From an uncultured Dietzia sp. (GTDB taxonomy: Bacteria > Actinomycetota > Actinomycetes > Mycobacteriales > Mycobacteriaceae): a stretch of DNA of 64,000 nt. A program made the translations under genes and the position numbers. Within the stretch, counting starts at the first letter, position 1, and each line of letters begins with the position of its first letter. Location of the stretch: NCBI RefSeq assembly GCF_937873725.1, contig NZ_CALMYY010000112.1:1-64000 (forward strand). The letters run 5' to 3'. The notes below the pieces were generated by a model. The model ran no database searches, was not told the origin of the DNA, and worked only from the letters and a program-made list of their open reading frames with translations. Below, piece after piece: positions 19,955 to 27,169 of the stretch.

Positions 19955-20590
19955 ATGACCGGCAGCCGGTCGGCCGCGAACGCCGACATCAAGAAGGACC
20001 GCCGCGACCTGTACAGCGGCAAGGTCGGCCGGTTCGACCTCGTCCAGGTCCCGCCGATGCAGTTCCTCATGGTCGACGGTCGGGGAGATCCCTCCAGCGC
20101 GCCGGAGTACAGGACCGCCGTCGAGGCGCTGTACGCGACGTCCTACGCCGTGCGGGCGGCCGCCAGGTCCGAGCTCGGTCGGGTCCACACGGTGGGCCCG
20201 CTCGAGGGCCTCTGGTACGCCGACGACCCACGCGTGTTCACCGCACGCGACAAGGCCGCGTGGAGGTGGACCATGCTCATCTGGCAGCCCGACTGGATCA
20301 CACCGGAACTCGTCTCCGCGGCGCTGGAGGAGGTGACGACGACGAGGGTGCCGGACGCCCGCGAGCGGGTGCGGTTCTCCCGGTTCGCCGAGGGGTCCGC
20401 GGTGCAGACGCTGTACGTGGGCCCCTACGACGACGAGGGCCCGGTCATCGCGCGGATGCACGAGGAGGTCATCCCAGCACACGGCGCGGTCCTGTCCGGG
20501 CACCACCACGAGATCTACCTCTCCGACCCTCGCAGGGTCGATCCCGCGCGGCTCAAGACGATCCTGCGACAGCCAGTCAGGCTCACCTGA
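19955..20590 (+). CDS. GyrI-like small-molecule-binding protein
   Basis: This 211-residue stand-alone protein resembles GyrI-like effector-binding domains (PF06445 type). Segments that suggest this are VQVPPMQFLMVDGRGDP at the start of the first half, GPLEGLWYADDP, and VQTLYVGPYDDEGPVIARMHEEV in the second half, with a closing HHEIYLSDPRRVDPARLKT, which is typical of the family. Such proteins bind drugs or other hydrophobic compounds. It is convergent with the OhrR-like gene, 7 bases apart. Confidence 0.72.
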   Translation: MTGSRSAANADIKKDRRDLYSGKVGRFDLVQVPPMQFLMVDGRGDPSSAPEYRTAVEALYATSYAVRAAARSELGRVHTVGPLEGLWYADDPRVFTARDKAAWRWTMLIWQPDWITPELVSAALEEVTTTRVPDARERVRFSRFAEGSAVQTLYVGPYDDEGPVIARMHEEVIPAHGAVLSGHHHEIYLSDPRRVDPARLKTILRQPVRLT

Positions 20591-20597
20591 GGGGGGT

Positions 20598-21044
20598 CTA
20601 GTACTCGGCCCGGTCGGTGTCCTCGAGCGAGGCCACGAGGCGCTGGGCGAGGGTCCGCAACTGGACCAGGTCCTCCTGGGGCATGTCCACCCTGTCGAGC
20701 AGGGAGCACTGGATCGTCTCCGCCTCGGTGCGGAGCCTCCCGCCCGCCTCGGTGAGGTGGACGTGGACGCTCCTGCCATCACCGGCGGAGCGGGATCGCG
20801 CGACCAGCCCGGCATGTTCGAGTCGCGCCAGGAGAGGGGAGAGGGTTCCCGAATCCAACAGGAGCCTGTCACCCAGCTGCCGGACCGTCAGACCGTCCTC
20901 CTCCCACAACACGAGCAGGACGAGGTACTGCGGGTAGGTGAGCCCGACCGAGGCCAGGGCGTGCCGGTAGGCCGACGTGGAGGCGCGGGAGGCCGCGTAG
21001 AGGGCAAAGCAGACCTGCTCTTCCAGACGGAGATCGGAGTCCAT
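20598..21044 (-). CDS. OhrR-type MarR regulator (thiol peroxide sensor)
   Basis: This 148-residue winged-helix repressor shows the OhrR signature: LRLEEQVCFALYAASRA with the single reactive cysteine near residue 10, then TYPQYLVLLVLWEEDGLTVRQLGDRLLLDSGTLSPLLARLE. Oxidation of that cysteine by organic hydroperoxides normally releases the repressor from DNA. No ohr peroxidase is next door; the divergent gene encodes a DoxX-like membrane protein. I use the ATG at 21044 (MDSDLRLEEQ). A strong inverted repeat lies between the two starts. Confidence 0.82.
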   Translation of the reverse strand: MDSDLRLEEQVCFALYAASRASTSAYRHALASVGLTYPQYLVLLVLWEEDGLTVRQLGDRLLLDSGTLSPLLARLEHAGLVARSRSAGDGRSVHVHLTEAGGRLRTEAETIQCSLLDRVDMPQEDLVQLRTLAQRLVASLEDTDRAEY

Positions 21045-21070
21045 GGATCCAGTATCGCCGTTCTTGACGC

Positions 21071-21100
21071 TTGTGCACAATTAAGTTGTGCGCAATACTT
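21071..21100. promoter_or_regulatory. Candidate OhrR operator
   Basis: The repeat CACAATTAAGTTGTG (21076-21090) is symmetrical and fits the OhrR box pattern ACAATT-N-AATTGT with one change per arm. It lies within two flanking near-palindromes, TTGTGCACAA at 21071 and TTGTGCGCAA at 21086. The site sits between the regulator and the DoxX-like gene and can serve both. Confidence 0.7.
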
Positions 21101-21105
21101 CGAGA

Positions 21106-21579
21106 ATGAATGATGACACGCAGTCCCGGACGCCCGCCGCCGACATCGCACCCGCCCGCCGCCGCGCGGGGGAGGCGGTGCGGCACCTCGGCCGGTGGGC
21201 ACTCGGCGCAGCGCTGCTCGTCGCGGGGACCGGTCACCTCACGACCATGCGGCAGGAGTTCCAGGCCCAGGTCCCGACCTGGGTCCCGCTCGACCCGGAC
21301 GTCGTCGTGGTCGCGTCCGGCGTCGTCGAACTCGGACTCGGCGCGACCCTGATCCTCGCGCCGAGGCGCTACCGTCCGGCGGTCGGCGGCGTGACGGCGG
21401 CGTTCTTCATCGCGATCTTCCCGGGCAACATCTCGCAGTACGTCACCGGCACGGCGGCGTTCGGCCTCGACACCGATCGCGATCGGCTCATCCGGCTGTT
21501 CTTCCAACCGGTCCTCGTGGCGTGGGCCCTGTGGTCCACGGGCGCCTGGCGCGCGTGGCGGAACCGAACCACCCGCTGA
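21106..21579 (+). CDS. DoxX-like membrane protein
   Basis: This 157-residue protein has four hydrophobic spans. After a polar N-terminus comes LGRWALGAALLVAGTGHL, a typical DoxX-like first helix, then VVVASGVVELGLGATLIL and a third and fourth helix near FFIAIFPGNISQY and PVLVAWALW. DoxX-family proteins have been linked to redox or thiol stress. Divergence from an OhrR-type regulator across its operator supports such a role. A GTG at 21088 inside the operator is an alternative start. Confidence 0.65.
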   Translation: MNDDTQSRTPAADIAPARRRAGEAVRHLGRWALGAALLVAGTGHLTTMRQEFQAQVPTWVPLDPDVVVVASGVVELGLGATLILAPRRYRPAVGGVTAAFFIAIFPGNISQYVTGTAAFGLDTDRDRLIRLFFQPVLVAWALWSTGAWRAWRNRTTR

Positions 21580-21690
21580 TCGCCCCGGCCGGGCTCGCAC
21601 CCGAGGGCAGCGTCACACCGGGGGCACCCCGTCCGAAACGTCACTGTGACGAATCCCCCCCACGCCAGGGGGACGGCTGGCAACACAGAC

Positions 21691-21775
21691 GTGAGGCCCC
21701 GGGCGGCGTCGCGAGGCGTCCTCACGCCCTGCTCGACCCGGGACCTCACGGCAGGCTCGGCGGCACCGGGCCGCC
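21691..21775. terminator. Inverted repeats downstream of the 32-residue peptide gene
   Basis: GTGAGGCCCCGGG (21691-21703) pairs with CCCGGGACCTCAC (21737-21749) with one mismatch. A shorter hairpin with GGCGG and CCGCC arms lies at 21759-21775, eight bases past the peptide stop on the minus strand. The latter fits a terminator. The rest of 21580-21782 shows no gene I can support. Confidence 0.5.
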
Positions 21776-21782
21776 ACGGGCA

Positions 21783-21881
21783 TCAGGCCATGTCCGCCGG
21801 GAGGACACTGAGCAGCCATTGGTAGAGATCGACCAGAGGGTTGTGGATGAACATGAAAGCGTTCTCGACCGATCCGCGCAT
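21783..21881 (-). CDS. 32-residue hydrophobic peptide
   Basis: The frame from ATG 21881 to TGA 21783 encodes 32 residues beginning MRGSVENAFMFIHNP and continuing LVDLYQWLLSVL before ADMA. A GAAAGG site lies about 9 bases before the ATG, and hairpins follow the stop. The central helix would be amphipathic to hydrophobic. Mycolic-acid bacteria are known to encode very small membrane-active peptides (PorA/PorH porins), and this one is in that size class. A type I toxin-like peptide is the other option. I cannot assign it to a family. Confidence 0.45.
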   Translation of the reverse strand: MRGSVENAFMFIHNPLVDLYQWLLSVLPADMA

Positions 21882-21988
21882 GATGTCGTACCTTTCGCTA
21901 CCGGGCGGCACGGTGCCGCCTCACATGACATTCGGAGTAGCACCCTGTGCGGATGGCTGCGGATCGAAACCCGCCCAGCCCTCTCCCA

Positions 21989-22016
21989 AGTGCCGATAAT
22001 CTACATTATGACAAGC
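21989..22016 (+). other. dif: Candidate dif (XerCD recombination) site
   Basis: A 28-base block has the XerC arm AGTGCCGATAA, a 6-base centre TCTACA and the XerD arm TTATGACAAGC. This fits the actinobacterial dif pattern I recall (CCGATAAT-NN-ACATTATGTCAAG) with one change in the XerD arm, and it aligns with the E. coli dif. The gene block to its left corresponds to the mid-chromosome region of M. tuberculosis, near its terminus. It may be the chromosomal dimer-resolution site or a dif copy used by an integrating element. Bases 21882-22156 otherwise contain no gene. Confidence 0.65.
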
Positions 22017-22156
22017 TGGCGGTGTCGAGCTGTAAATCGCTCAAACTCAACCCTTCCTCGGTCGCCTGGCGTCACGCGTGCTCTCCGAGGACAAGCGCGG
22101 AATCAGCGGAGGGTAAAGGCCCAGTCCGGTCGCCCCGGTACGTCAAGGCCATCGAT

Positions 22157-22507
22157 TCACACTCGGCCGCGCTTCCACCCCCATACGGAGAGCCCCACCG
22201 CGGTCAGTGAAAGTATCGGGAGAATCCATGCCCCCACCGAACGAGCCTGCATCAGCCAGTAATAATCAGTGCCCACGACACCGATCACAGCCTGTCTGTT
22301 CGTCAGCGGCATGTACCTCCACCAGCCACCGGGCTCGCCGAAAGCAGGGAGCCACATGTGGAGCGACCCGGCCACCAAGAACATCGCCGTCGGGAAGGAC
22401 AGCCAGAACCACGGGAAGCCCTTGCGAGGCTGCGAGGCTCGCCGAGGCAGGACGGCAGCCCCGACCAGCACGACTATTAGCACGGCGAGTATCCATACCC
22501 AGATCAT
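22157..22507 (-). CDS. Small membrane protein of unknown function
   Basis: This 116-residue protein has three to four hydrophobic segments: MIWVWILAVLIVVLVGAAVL at the N-terminus, WFWLSFPTAMFLVAGSLHMW, a loop with GGWWRYMPLTNRQAV, and WILPILSLTAVGLSVWGW near the end. It is tryptophan-rich. I do not recognise a family. Its DNA uses more A/T-ending codons than the core genes, which fits a foreign origin for 21,880-23,110. The ATG at 22507 is chosen because upstream codons in the same frame look non-coding. Confidence 0.55.
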   Translation of the reverse strand: MIWVWILAVLIVVLVGAAVLPRRASQPRKGFPWFWLSFPTAMFLVAGSLHMWLPAFGEPGGWWRYMPLTNRQAVIGVVGTDYYWLMQARSVGAWILPILSLTAVGLSVWGWKRGRV

Positions 22508-22590
22508 GGCGGCCACGTTAGCCCCCGCCACGTTGATGACAGCCGCTCTCTGACCGCAACCTGAAGACGGTCCCCCAGGCCGGCGCCATT

Positions 22591-22619
22591 CCAGCCGGTA
22601 ACCAGGTCTTATGTAAAGT
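22591..22619 (+). other. Xer-like motif, copy next to the resolvase relic
   Basis: Arms CCAGCCGGTAA and TTATGTAAAGT are separated by 7 bases. The right arm is identical to that of the motif at 36275-36303, which has the same 29-base layout. The left arm is a poorer fit, so this could be chance or a worn site. Confidence 0.3.
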
Positions 22620-22805
22620 CGAAAGAACCCTATGGTCTCGATACCGGCACTCACTGACGCGTACTCGAACCCTCATCGTCCTTGCCGTAGCGGGAATTTC
22701 CGACGGCGGCATCACGACGCAAGGACCGCGACTTCGGTGTCGCGTAAGAGCGTGGCACCAGCTTCGTCGCGCAACAGGTGGGCTCACGCGACGAACAAGC
22801 GCCGT

Positions 22806-22950
22806 TTACTTCTGACGCTGAAGTGCGCGGTAGAGCGTGGATCGACCCACTCCCAAATCTCAGGCGATCGCCGACGGACATCCCTCTTACCGATGCGGTC
22901 GCGGCCTTGTCGATCTGCTCGGCGGTCAGAGCCGGTCCATCGAAGCAAGA
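22806..22950 (-). pseudogene. Serine resolvase C-terminal relic
   Basis: Reading leftward, one frame gives DGPALTAEQIDKAATAS. After a frame change it gives CPSAIA, a stop, then DLGVGRSTLYRALQRQK and a stop. That is the C-terminal helix-turn-helix of Tn3/Hin-type serine recombinases. It is broken by at least one frameshift and one stop, and the catalytic domain is absent. It marks an old transposon or inversion element. The rest of 22508-23111 has no gene I can support. Confidence 0.7.
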
Positions 22951-23111
22951 ATGAGCTCGTCATCGCTTCAGCGTCTTGGGCCGGTGACGCAAGGCTGAAC
23001 TCCGTGTCTTTCTTGGACAGTGACGACTGGTCTCTGGGAACGGATAAGAGCGGCGCAAGCTCTTGCCCCGCCCTGGTCTGTTGAGTCCAGCGTGGGACGG
23101 CAATCGAGGAG

Positions 23112-23936
23112 TCAGTGGTGGCTCTGTCCGCAGGTGACGTCGAGGCACTGCCCAGTGATGCCGCTGGCGAAGTCGGAGGCGAGGAAGACTGCAGCGTCGG
23201 CGATCTCGTCCGGGGTCGGCAGGCGGAGTAGGTCTGTCTGCTGTGCCTTCTCCGCGTACTTCTCCGCGGCGGTCGCTCCCCCGTTCGCCTCGCGCCAGGC
23301 GTAGAAGTCGCGCAGCTTGTCGCCCCAGATGTACCCCGGCGCGACAGAGTTGACCCGCACCCCGCGGGGGCCCAACTCGATGGACAGGCTTCGTGCCGCT
23401 GCCAGGAGTGCTGCCTTATCCATGCGGTAGCTGCCGACACCTGGCAGGCGGTTACGAAGGACGAGGGAGTTGATAAGTACGACTGATCCGCTGCGTGCTG
23501 TGAGGGTATCGGCCAATTCCTGAACCAGGCCTACTGATGCCAGGACGTTGAGGTCGGTCTGCTGGCGCATTTCGTCCAGATCGGCTTCGAGGAGCTTGAC
23601 GTACGGCGGGTGGGCGAAGGCCGCGTTCATCAAAACGTCGACGTGACCGAAGGAGTCCATGGCGGCCCGGGCGAGTTCGTGGCGGGCGGAGGCGTTGGTG
23701 ATGTCCGTCGGCACCGCAAGTGCCTGGCGGCCGAGGTCGCAAATCTCCTGCTCGATGAGGTTGAGCCTGTCGGCGCTGCGGGCTGCGAGGACAATGTCGG
23801 CGCCGGCCTGCGCGGACCGGACGGCCAGGGAGCGGCCCAGGTCCGGGCCCACCCCGCACACCAACACGACCTTTCCCTGCAGTAGCGGGGGCACCGGGGC
23901 CCGGTTCTGGGTGGCAGGCTCGACGGGGGTGTTCAT
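23112..23936 (-). CDS. SDR-family oxidoreductase, last gene of sulfation operon
   Basis: This is a 274-residue short-chain dehydrogenase. The cofactor region is VVLVCGVGPDLGRSLAVRSA, with VLAARSADRL after strand 2. The active site is Ser in LINSLVLRNR with the YRMDK (YxxxK) motif, and the NAG motif is replaced by MNAAF. An AGGAGA site lies before the ATG at 23936. It ends a run of six same-strand genes whose other members make and use PAPS, so it probably oxidises or reduces the acceptor or the sulfonated product. That role is an inference. Confidence 0.8.
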   Translation of the reverse strand: MNTPVEPATQNRAPVPPLLQGKVVLVCGVGPDLGRSLAVRSAQAGADIVLAARSADRLNLIEQEICDLGRQALAVPTDITNASARHELARAAMDSFGHVDVLMNAAFAHPPYVKLLEADLDEMRQQTDLNVLASVGLVQELADTLTARSGSVVLINSLVLRNRLPGVGSYRMDKAALLAAARSLSIELGPRGVRVNSVAPGYIWGDKLRDFYAWREANGGATAAEKYAEKAQQTDLLRLPTPDEIADAAVFLASDFASGITGQCLDVTCGQSHH

Positions 23937-23991
23937 TGCGTTCTCCTGTGATGAGTGGATCCGCGACTATCGCGGGGCGGGCGGGCCGGGG

Positions 23992-25164
23992 TCAGCGATC
24001 GAAGGCGCTCAGGACCTGCTTGTCGGTCAACCCGTAGTCGGCAAGTGTGTAGCTGTGCCGGGGTGCGGCGGCGCCGTGCCTGGCCTCGCGGTCGGCCTCG
24101 GCGACCGCCTGCTCGACCTCGGGGGTCCAGTCCATACCGAACGCCTCATAGACCTTCCGCACGGTGCCGACCTGGTCGCGGACCAGGTCCCTGAAGGCTA
24201 CGTCGACGAACTGCGCCTGGTCGTACCTGCCCCGTGCTTCGTGGAACGCCTGGTAGGAGGTCGCCCAGAGGTCGAGTTGAGTGCGACCGATGGTCTCACC
24301 CACGAAGGTCTCGGAGTGCCCGTCCGATGCGGCGGCGGCCAGGGAGCACGCGGAGGCGATGCAGGTGACCGGGTCGCGGTGGGTGTAGACGATGAGCGCG
24401 TCGGGGTACGCCGTCATGAGGGCGTCGAGCGCGGTCATGTGGGACGGGTTCTTGAGCACCCAGCGCTTGTCGAGATCGTTGAGCCCGACCAGTTGGAGGA
24501 TGCGGCGGTGACGGGCGTAGGCATCGGTCCAGTCCCGGCCCGCGAGCCACTCGGTGTAGCGCGGGAGGTTCGCCGTGGACTGGTACGAGTTTGACTTGCC
24601 GGTCTGACGCAGGAGTCGCCAGCACTCCTCGACCACCGTGGCGTCCATGTAGTGGATGCCCTTGAAGTCCGGGGAGGCGGCATGGTGGGCGGCGAAGCCC
24701 CGCTGCATCGCGGCGAACCGGGGATCGGACTCCCACGTCTCCCGCGGGGGGCGTGGCTGGGGGAACTGGGTCAGCCACATCTCGAGCCCCTGCGCTCCCG
24801 GATCGGCGTGGAGTAGGCGGTGCAGGATCGTGGTCCCCGTACGTGGGAGGCCCATGAGGAAGATCGGGCGTTCGATCCGGACCCGGTCGTGTTCGGGGTG
24901 GGCCGCGAACGCCGCCTCGGTGAGCAGGACACCGGTCAGCGCGCTCTTGACCTCCGAGCGCTGGAAGGCGCGGCCCCGTGGCGTCAGCCCCGCCTCGGGC
25001 GAGTTGAGATCGTCGACGATCACCCGCAGCCCCTCCTCGTGCGCGCCGGACCCGAAGTCCGAGAGCCCCGTGGAGCGCACGGCGGCGGCGACGATGTCCT
25101 CGTACGACCCGACCTCGGCCCGCTCGCGCGCCATGATGTTGTCACTCGTCCCGGTGGGTGTCAT
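23992..25164 (-). CDS. PAPS-dependent sulfotransferase (Sulfotransfer_3 type)
   Basis: This 390-residue cytosolic sulfotransferase moves the sulfuryl group from PAPS to an alcohol or similar acceptor. The 5'-phosphosulfate loop is FLMGLPRTGTTILHRLLH, and the 3'-phosphate region is DALIVYTHRDPVTCIASACSL. The family includes mycobacterial Stf-like enzymes with small-molecule or lipid acceptors. An AAAGGA site precedes the ATG at 25164. It is 20 bases after the DUF1214 gene in an operon with cysD, cysNC and cysQ, which strongly supports PAPS use. The acceptor is unknown. Confidence 0.88.
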   Translation of the reverse strand: MTPTGTSDNIMARERAEVGSYEDIVAAAVRSTGLSDFGSGAHEEGLRVIVDDLNSPEAGLTPRGRAFQRSEVKSALTGVLLTEAAFAAHPEHDRVRIERPIFLMGLPRTGTTILHRLLHADPGAQGLEMWLTQFPQPRPPRETWESDPRFAAMQRGFAAHHAASPDFKGIHYMDATVVEECWRLLRQTGKSNSYQSTANLPRYTEWLAGRDWTDAYARHRRILQLVGLNDLDKRWVLKNPSHMTALDALMTAYPDALIVYTHRDPVTCIASACSLAAAASDGHSETFVGETIGRTQLDLWATSYQAFHEARGRYDQAQFVDVAFRDLVRDQVGTVRKVYEAFGMDWTPEVEQAVAEADREARHGAAAPRHSYTLADYGLTDKQVLSAFDR

Positions 25165-25184
25165 TGCAGTGATCCTTTCTGGTG

Positions 25185-26339
25185 TCACGAGATCATCCGC
25201 TGCGCGATGCCCACCTGTCGGTCGGCGATGCGCGCTGCGTACTGCTCGGGCGTGACGCGGTTGTGGTCGAAGTGCGGCAGGTGCCGGGGCAGGTCGTCAA
25301 AGGACACGAGCTCCACCGACGGGCCGTCGCCGGCGCTGAGCTCGCGGCTGATGTGCTGCCAGCGCATCATCATCACGCCCGTGCGGTGGCCGGTGGTGTC
25401 GAGCCAGTTCGCGATGCCCGGGTCGCGGGTGGAGATGACGTACCGGAACTTCCCGTCCGGATCGGCCTGGGACTGCGCTGCGGTCAGAGACGACTGCCGG
25501 TGCTCGTAGTCGGTGGAGACGTACCACTTCGAGCCGAGCTGGATGGCCTGGTACGCAGCCTCCTCACATACGGGCACGGTGACGACCATCGCTTGGTCGT
25601 CGTCCAGCTCGTAGTGCCCGAGCGAGGAGTACTGGCTCGCCAATCCGCCGGGGGTCTGCGCAGGTGCGGTGAGGGTGTTGACCGGCTGGGTGTAGGTGTA
25701 CCACTTGGGGAACTCGAACCACGTACGGATCCGGCTGGTCAGCGCCTTGGCGGCCACGTCGAAACGTTTCTGGACACCCTCGCTTGTCAGTGGGACGCGG
25801 GGGGTCCCGGCGGTGTCCAGGCGCTGGATGCGGATGGTGCCACGGCGTTCGTCCACCCAGTCGCTATACACCTCACGGATGATGAGGCAGGACCCCTTCT
25901 TCAGGCCGGGCTCGGGCCCGAATGTCCACGAGAAGCTGCCGTCGGCGGCGATGTCCAGCTCCCGGTCGTCGAATGCCGCCAGCGTGGTCGGGGCGCCGGT
26001 AGCGCTGTAACTGCCGTCCATCAGCTGGAACGACAAGTCGGAGGTCGTCCCCCGCGTACCGGTGACCTGGTAGGTCCCGCCCTCGTCGAGGTAGGCGTTG
26101 AAGTAGATCGCGTCCGGGTTGTCCAGCCCCTGGCGCGAGTACTGGTGAGTGCCGTTCATCAACACCGGGTGGACGAGGTCGTAGCTGAAGGCCGCCTGGA
26201 TCGCCGAGCGGATGTTGCCCGCGAGGTAGTCGTACCCCTCGGCGCGCTCCTGCTCGGTGACCTCGAAGGGCGGATCCGCGATGAGGGCCTCGGCCTCGGC
26301 GACCGCCTGACGAAAGTTCTCGGTCCAGTCGTGGGTCAT
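25185..26339 (-). CDS. DUF1214-domain protein
   Basis: The protein has 384 residues. The N-terminal ~100 residues are helical (EQERAEGYDYLAGNIRSAIQ). The rest is beta-rich, with segments typical of DUF1254/DUF1214 proteins (AYLDEGGTYQVTGTRG, DGSFSWTFGPEP, LIIREVYSDW). The biochemical role of this family is not established. There is no signal peptide. Its start overlaps the cysQ stop by 4 bases (ATGA), so it is translationally coupled to the sulfate-activation genes. The context suggests a role in acceptor handling or modification. Confidence 0.75.
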   Translation of the reverse strand: MTHDWTENFRQAVAEAEALIADPPFEVTEQERAEGYDYLAGNIRSAIQAAFSYDLVHPVLMNGTHQYSRQGLDNPDAIYFNAYLDEGGTYQVTGTRGTTSDLSFQLMDGSYSATGAPTTLAAFDDRELDIAADGSFSWTFGPEPGLKKGSCLIIREVYSDWVDERRGTIRIQRLDTAGTPRVPLTSEGVQKRFDVAAKALTSRIRTWFEFPKWYTYTQPVNTLTAPAQTPGGLASQYSSLGHYELDDDQAMVVTVPVCEEAAYQAIQLGSKWYVSTDYEHRQSSLTAAQSQADPDGKFRYVISTRDPGIANWLDTTGHRTGVMMMRWQHISRELSAGDGPSVELVSFDDLPRHLPHFDHNRVTPEQYAARIADRQVGIAQRMIS

Positions 26340-27169
26340 GACACTGTCTCCTTGCGGTCGTGGGGGACGCCCGGATTCTCGGCGAGGAAGGCGAGGATCG
26401 CCGGGGCGAGTTCAGGCCGGCACACCACCAGGTCGGGCAGCAGCACGTCGGGCTGGTTGTAGGTCAGCGGGGTCCCGTCGAGCCGGCTGGTGAACAGCCC
26501 GGCACTGCGGGCCACGGCGACCGGTGCCGCGGAGTCCCATTCGTACTGTCCCCCGGCGTGGACGTAGGCGTCGGTGATCCCACGGACCACCGAGAGGACC
26601 TTCACCCCGGCCGAGCCCATGGGGACCAGTTCCGCATCGAGGTGCGCGGCCAGCTCGGTCACGAAGGCCGGGGGCCGGGTGCGGGAGACCGCGATGAGCG
26701 GCCGCGACGAGGCGGGGCCCGGCGCCGCGCCGGGGGCACCGGTGTGGAAGGTACGGCCGAGGGCCGGCTGGGCTACCGCCCCTGCGGCCAGTTCGCCGTC
26801 CTGCCACAACGCCACGTGGACGGCCCAGTCGTCGCGCGGGGGCTCCGAGTACTCCCGGGTCCCGTCGACCGGGTCGATAATCCAGACCCGCCGGGACGTG
26901 TGGCGGTCGTGACGGCCGACTGTGCCGCGGTGCCCCTCCTCCGAGAGCACCGCGTCCCCGGGCGCGTAGGTCGCGAGCAGCTCCATGAGCAGCTCGTGTG
27001 AGGCTAGATCCCCGGCGTCCTTGAGCTCCTTACCAGCGAGCCCGGACCCACGCAGCTCGAGCAGCACGGCGCCGGCGGCCTCGGCCGCCCACGCGGCGAA
27101 CCGGTGGTCGTCGTTGAGAACGCCGGGTGGCGGGGTCGGGACAGGTCGCCGCTTCCCGGGGTCAGCCAT
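26336..27169 (-). CDS. cysQ: 3'(2'),5'-bisphosphate nucleotidase CysQ
   Basis: CysQ hydrolyses PAP, the inhibitory by-product of sulfotransferases, to AMP, and can also act on PAPS. The 277-residue inositol-monophosphatase-fold protein shows the metal motifs LSEEGHRG, WIIDPVDGTREYSEPPRDDWAVHVAL and YEWDSAAPVAVA. The start overlaps the cysNC 3' end by 8 bases, and the next gene overlaps its stop by 4 bases. Its place between PAPS synthesis and a sulfotransferase fits PAP removal. Confidence 0.9.
   Translation of the reverse strand: MADPGKRRPVPTPPPGVLNDDHRFAAWAAEAAGAVLLELRGSGLAGKELKDAGDLASHELLMELLATYAPGDAVLSEEGHRGTVGRHDRHTSRRVWIIDPVDGTREYSEPPRDDWAVHVALWQDGELAAGAVAQPALGRTFHTGAPGAAPGPASSRPLIAVSRTRPPAFVTELAAHLDAELVPMGSAGVKVLSVVRGITDAYVHAGGQYEWDSAAPVAVARSAGLFTSRLDGTPLTYNQPDVLLPDLVVCRPELAPAILAFLAENPGVPHDRKETVS

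Noticed and set aside
22784-23440. 218-codon minus frame at 22784-23440
   Set aside because: It overlaps the SDR gene in a shifted frame. Only the relic of a resolvase tail within 22806-22950 is meaningful, and it is in other frames.
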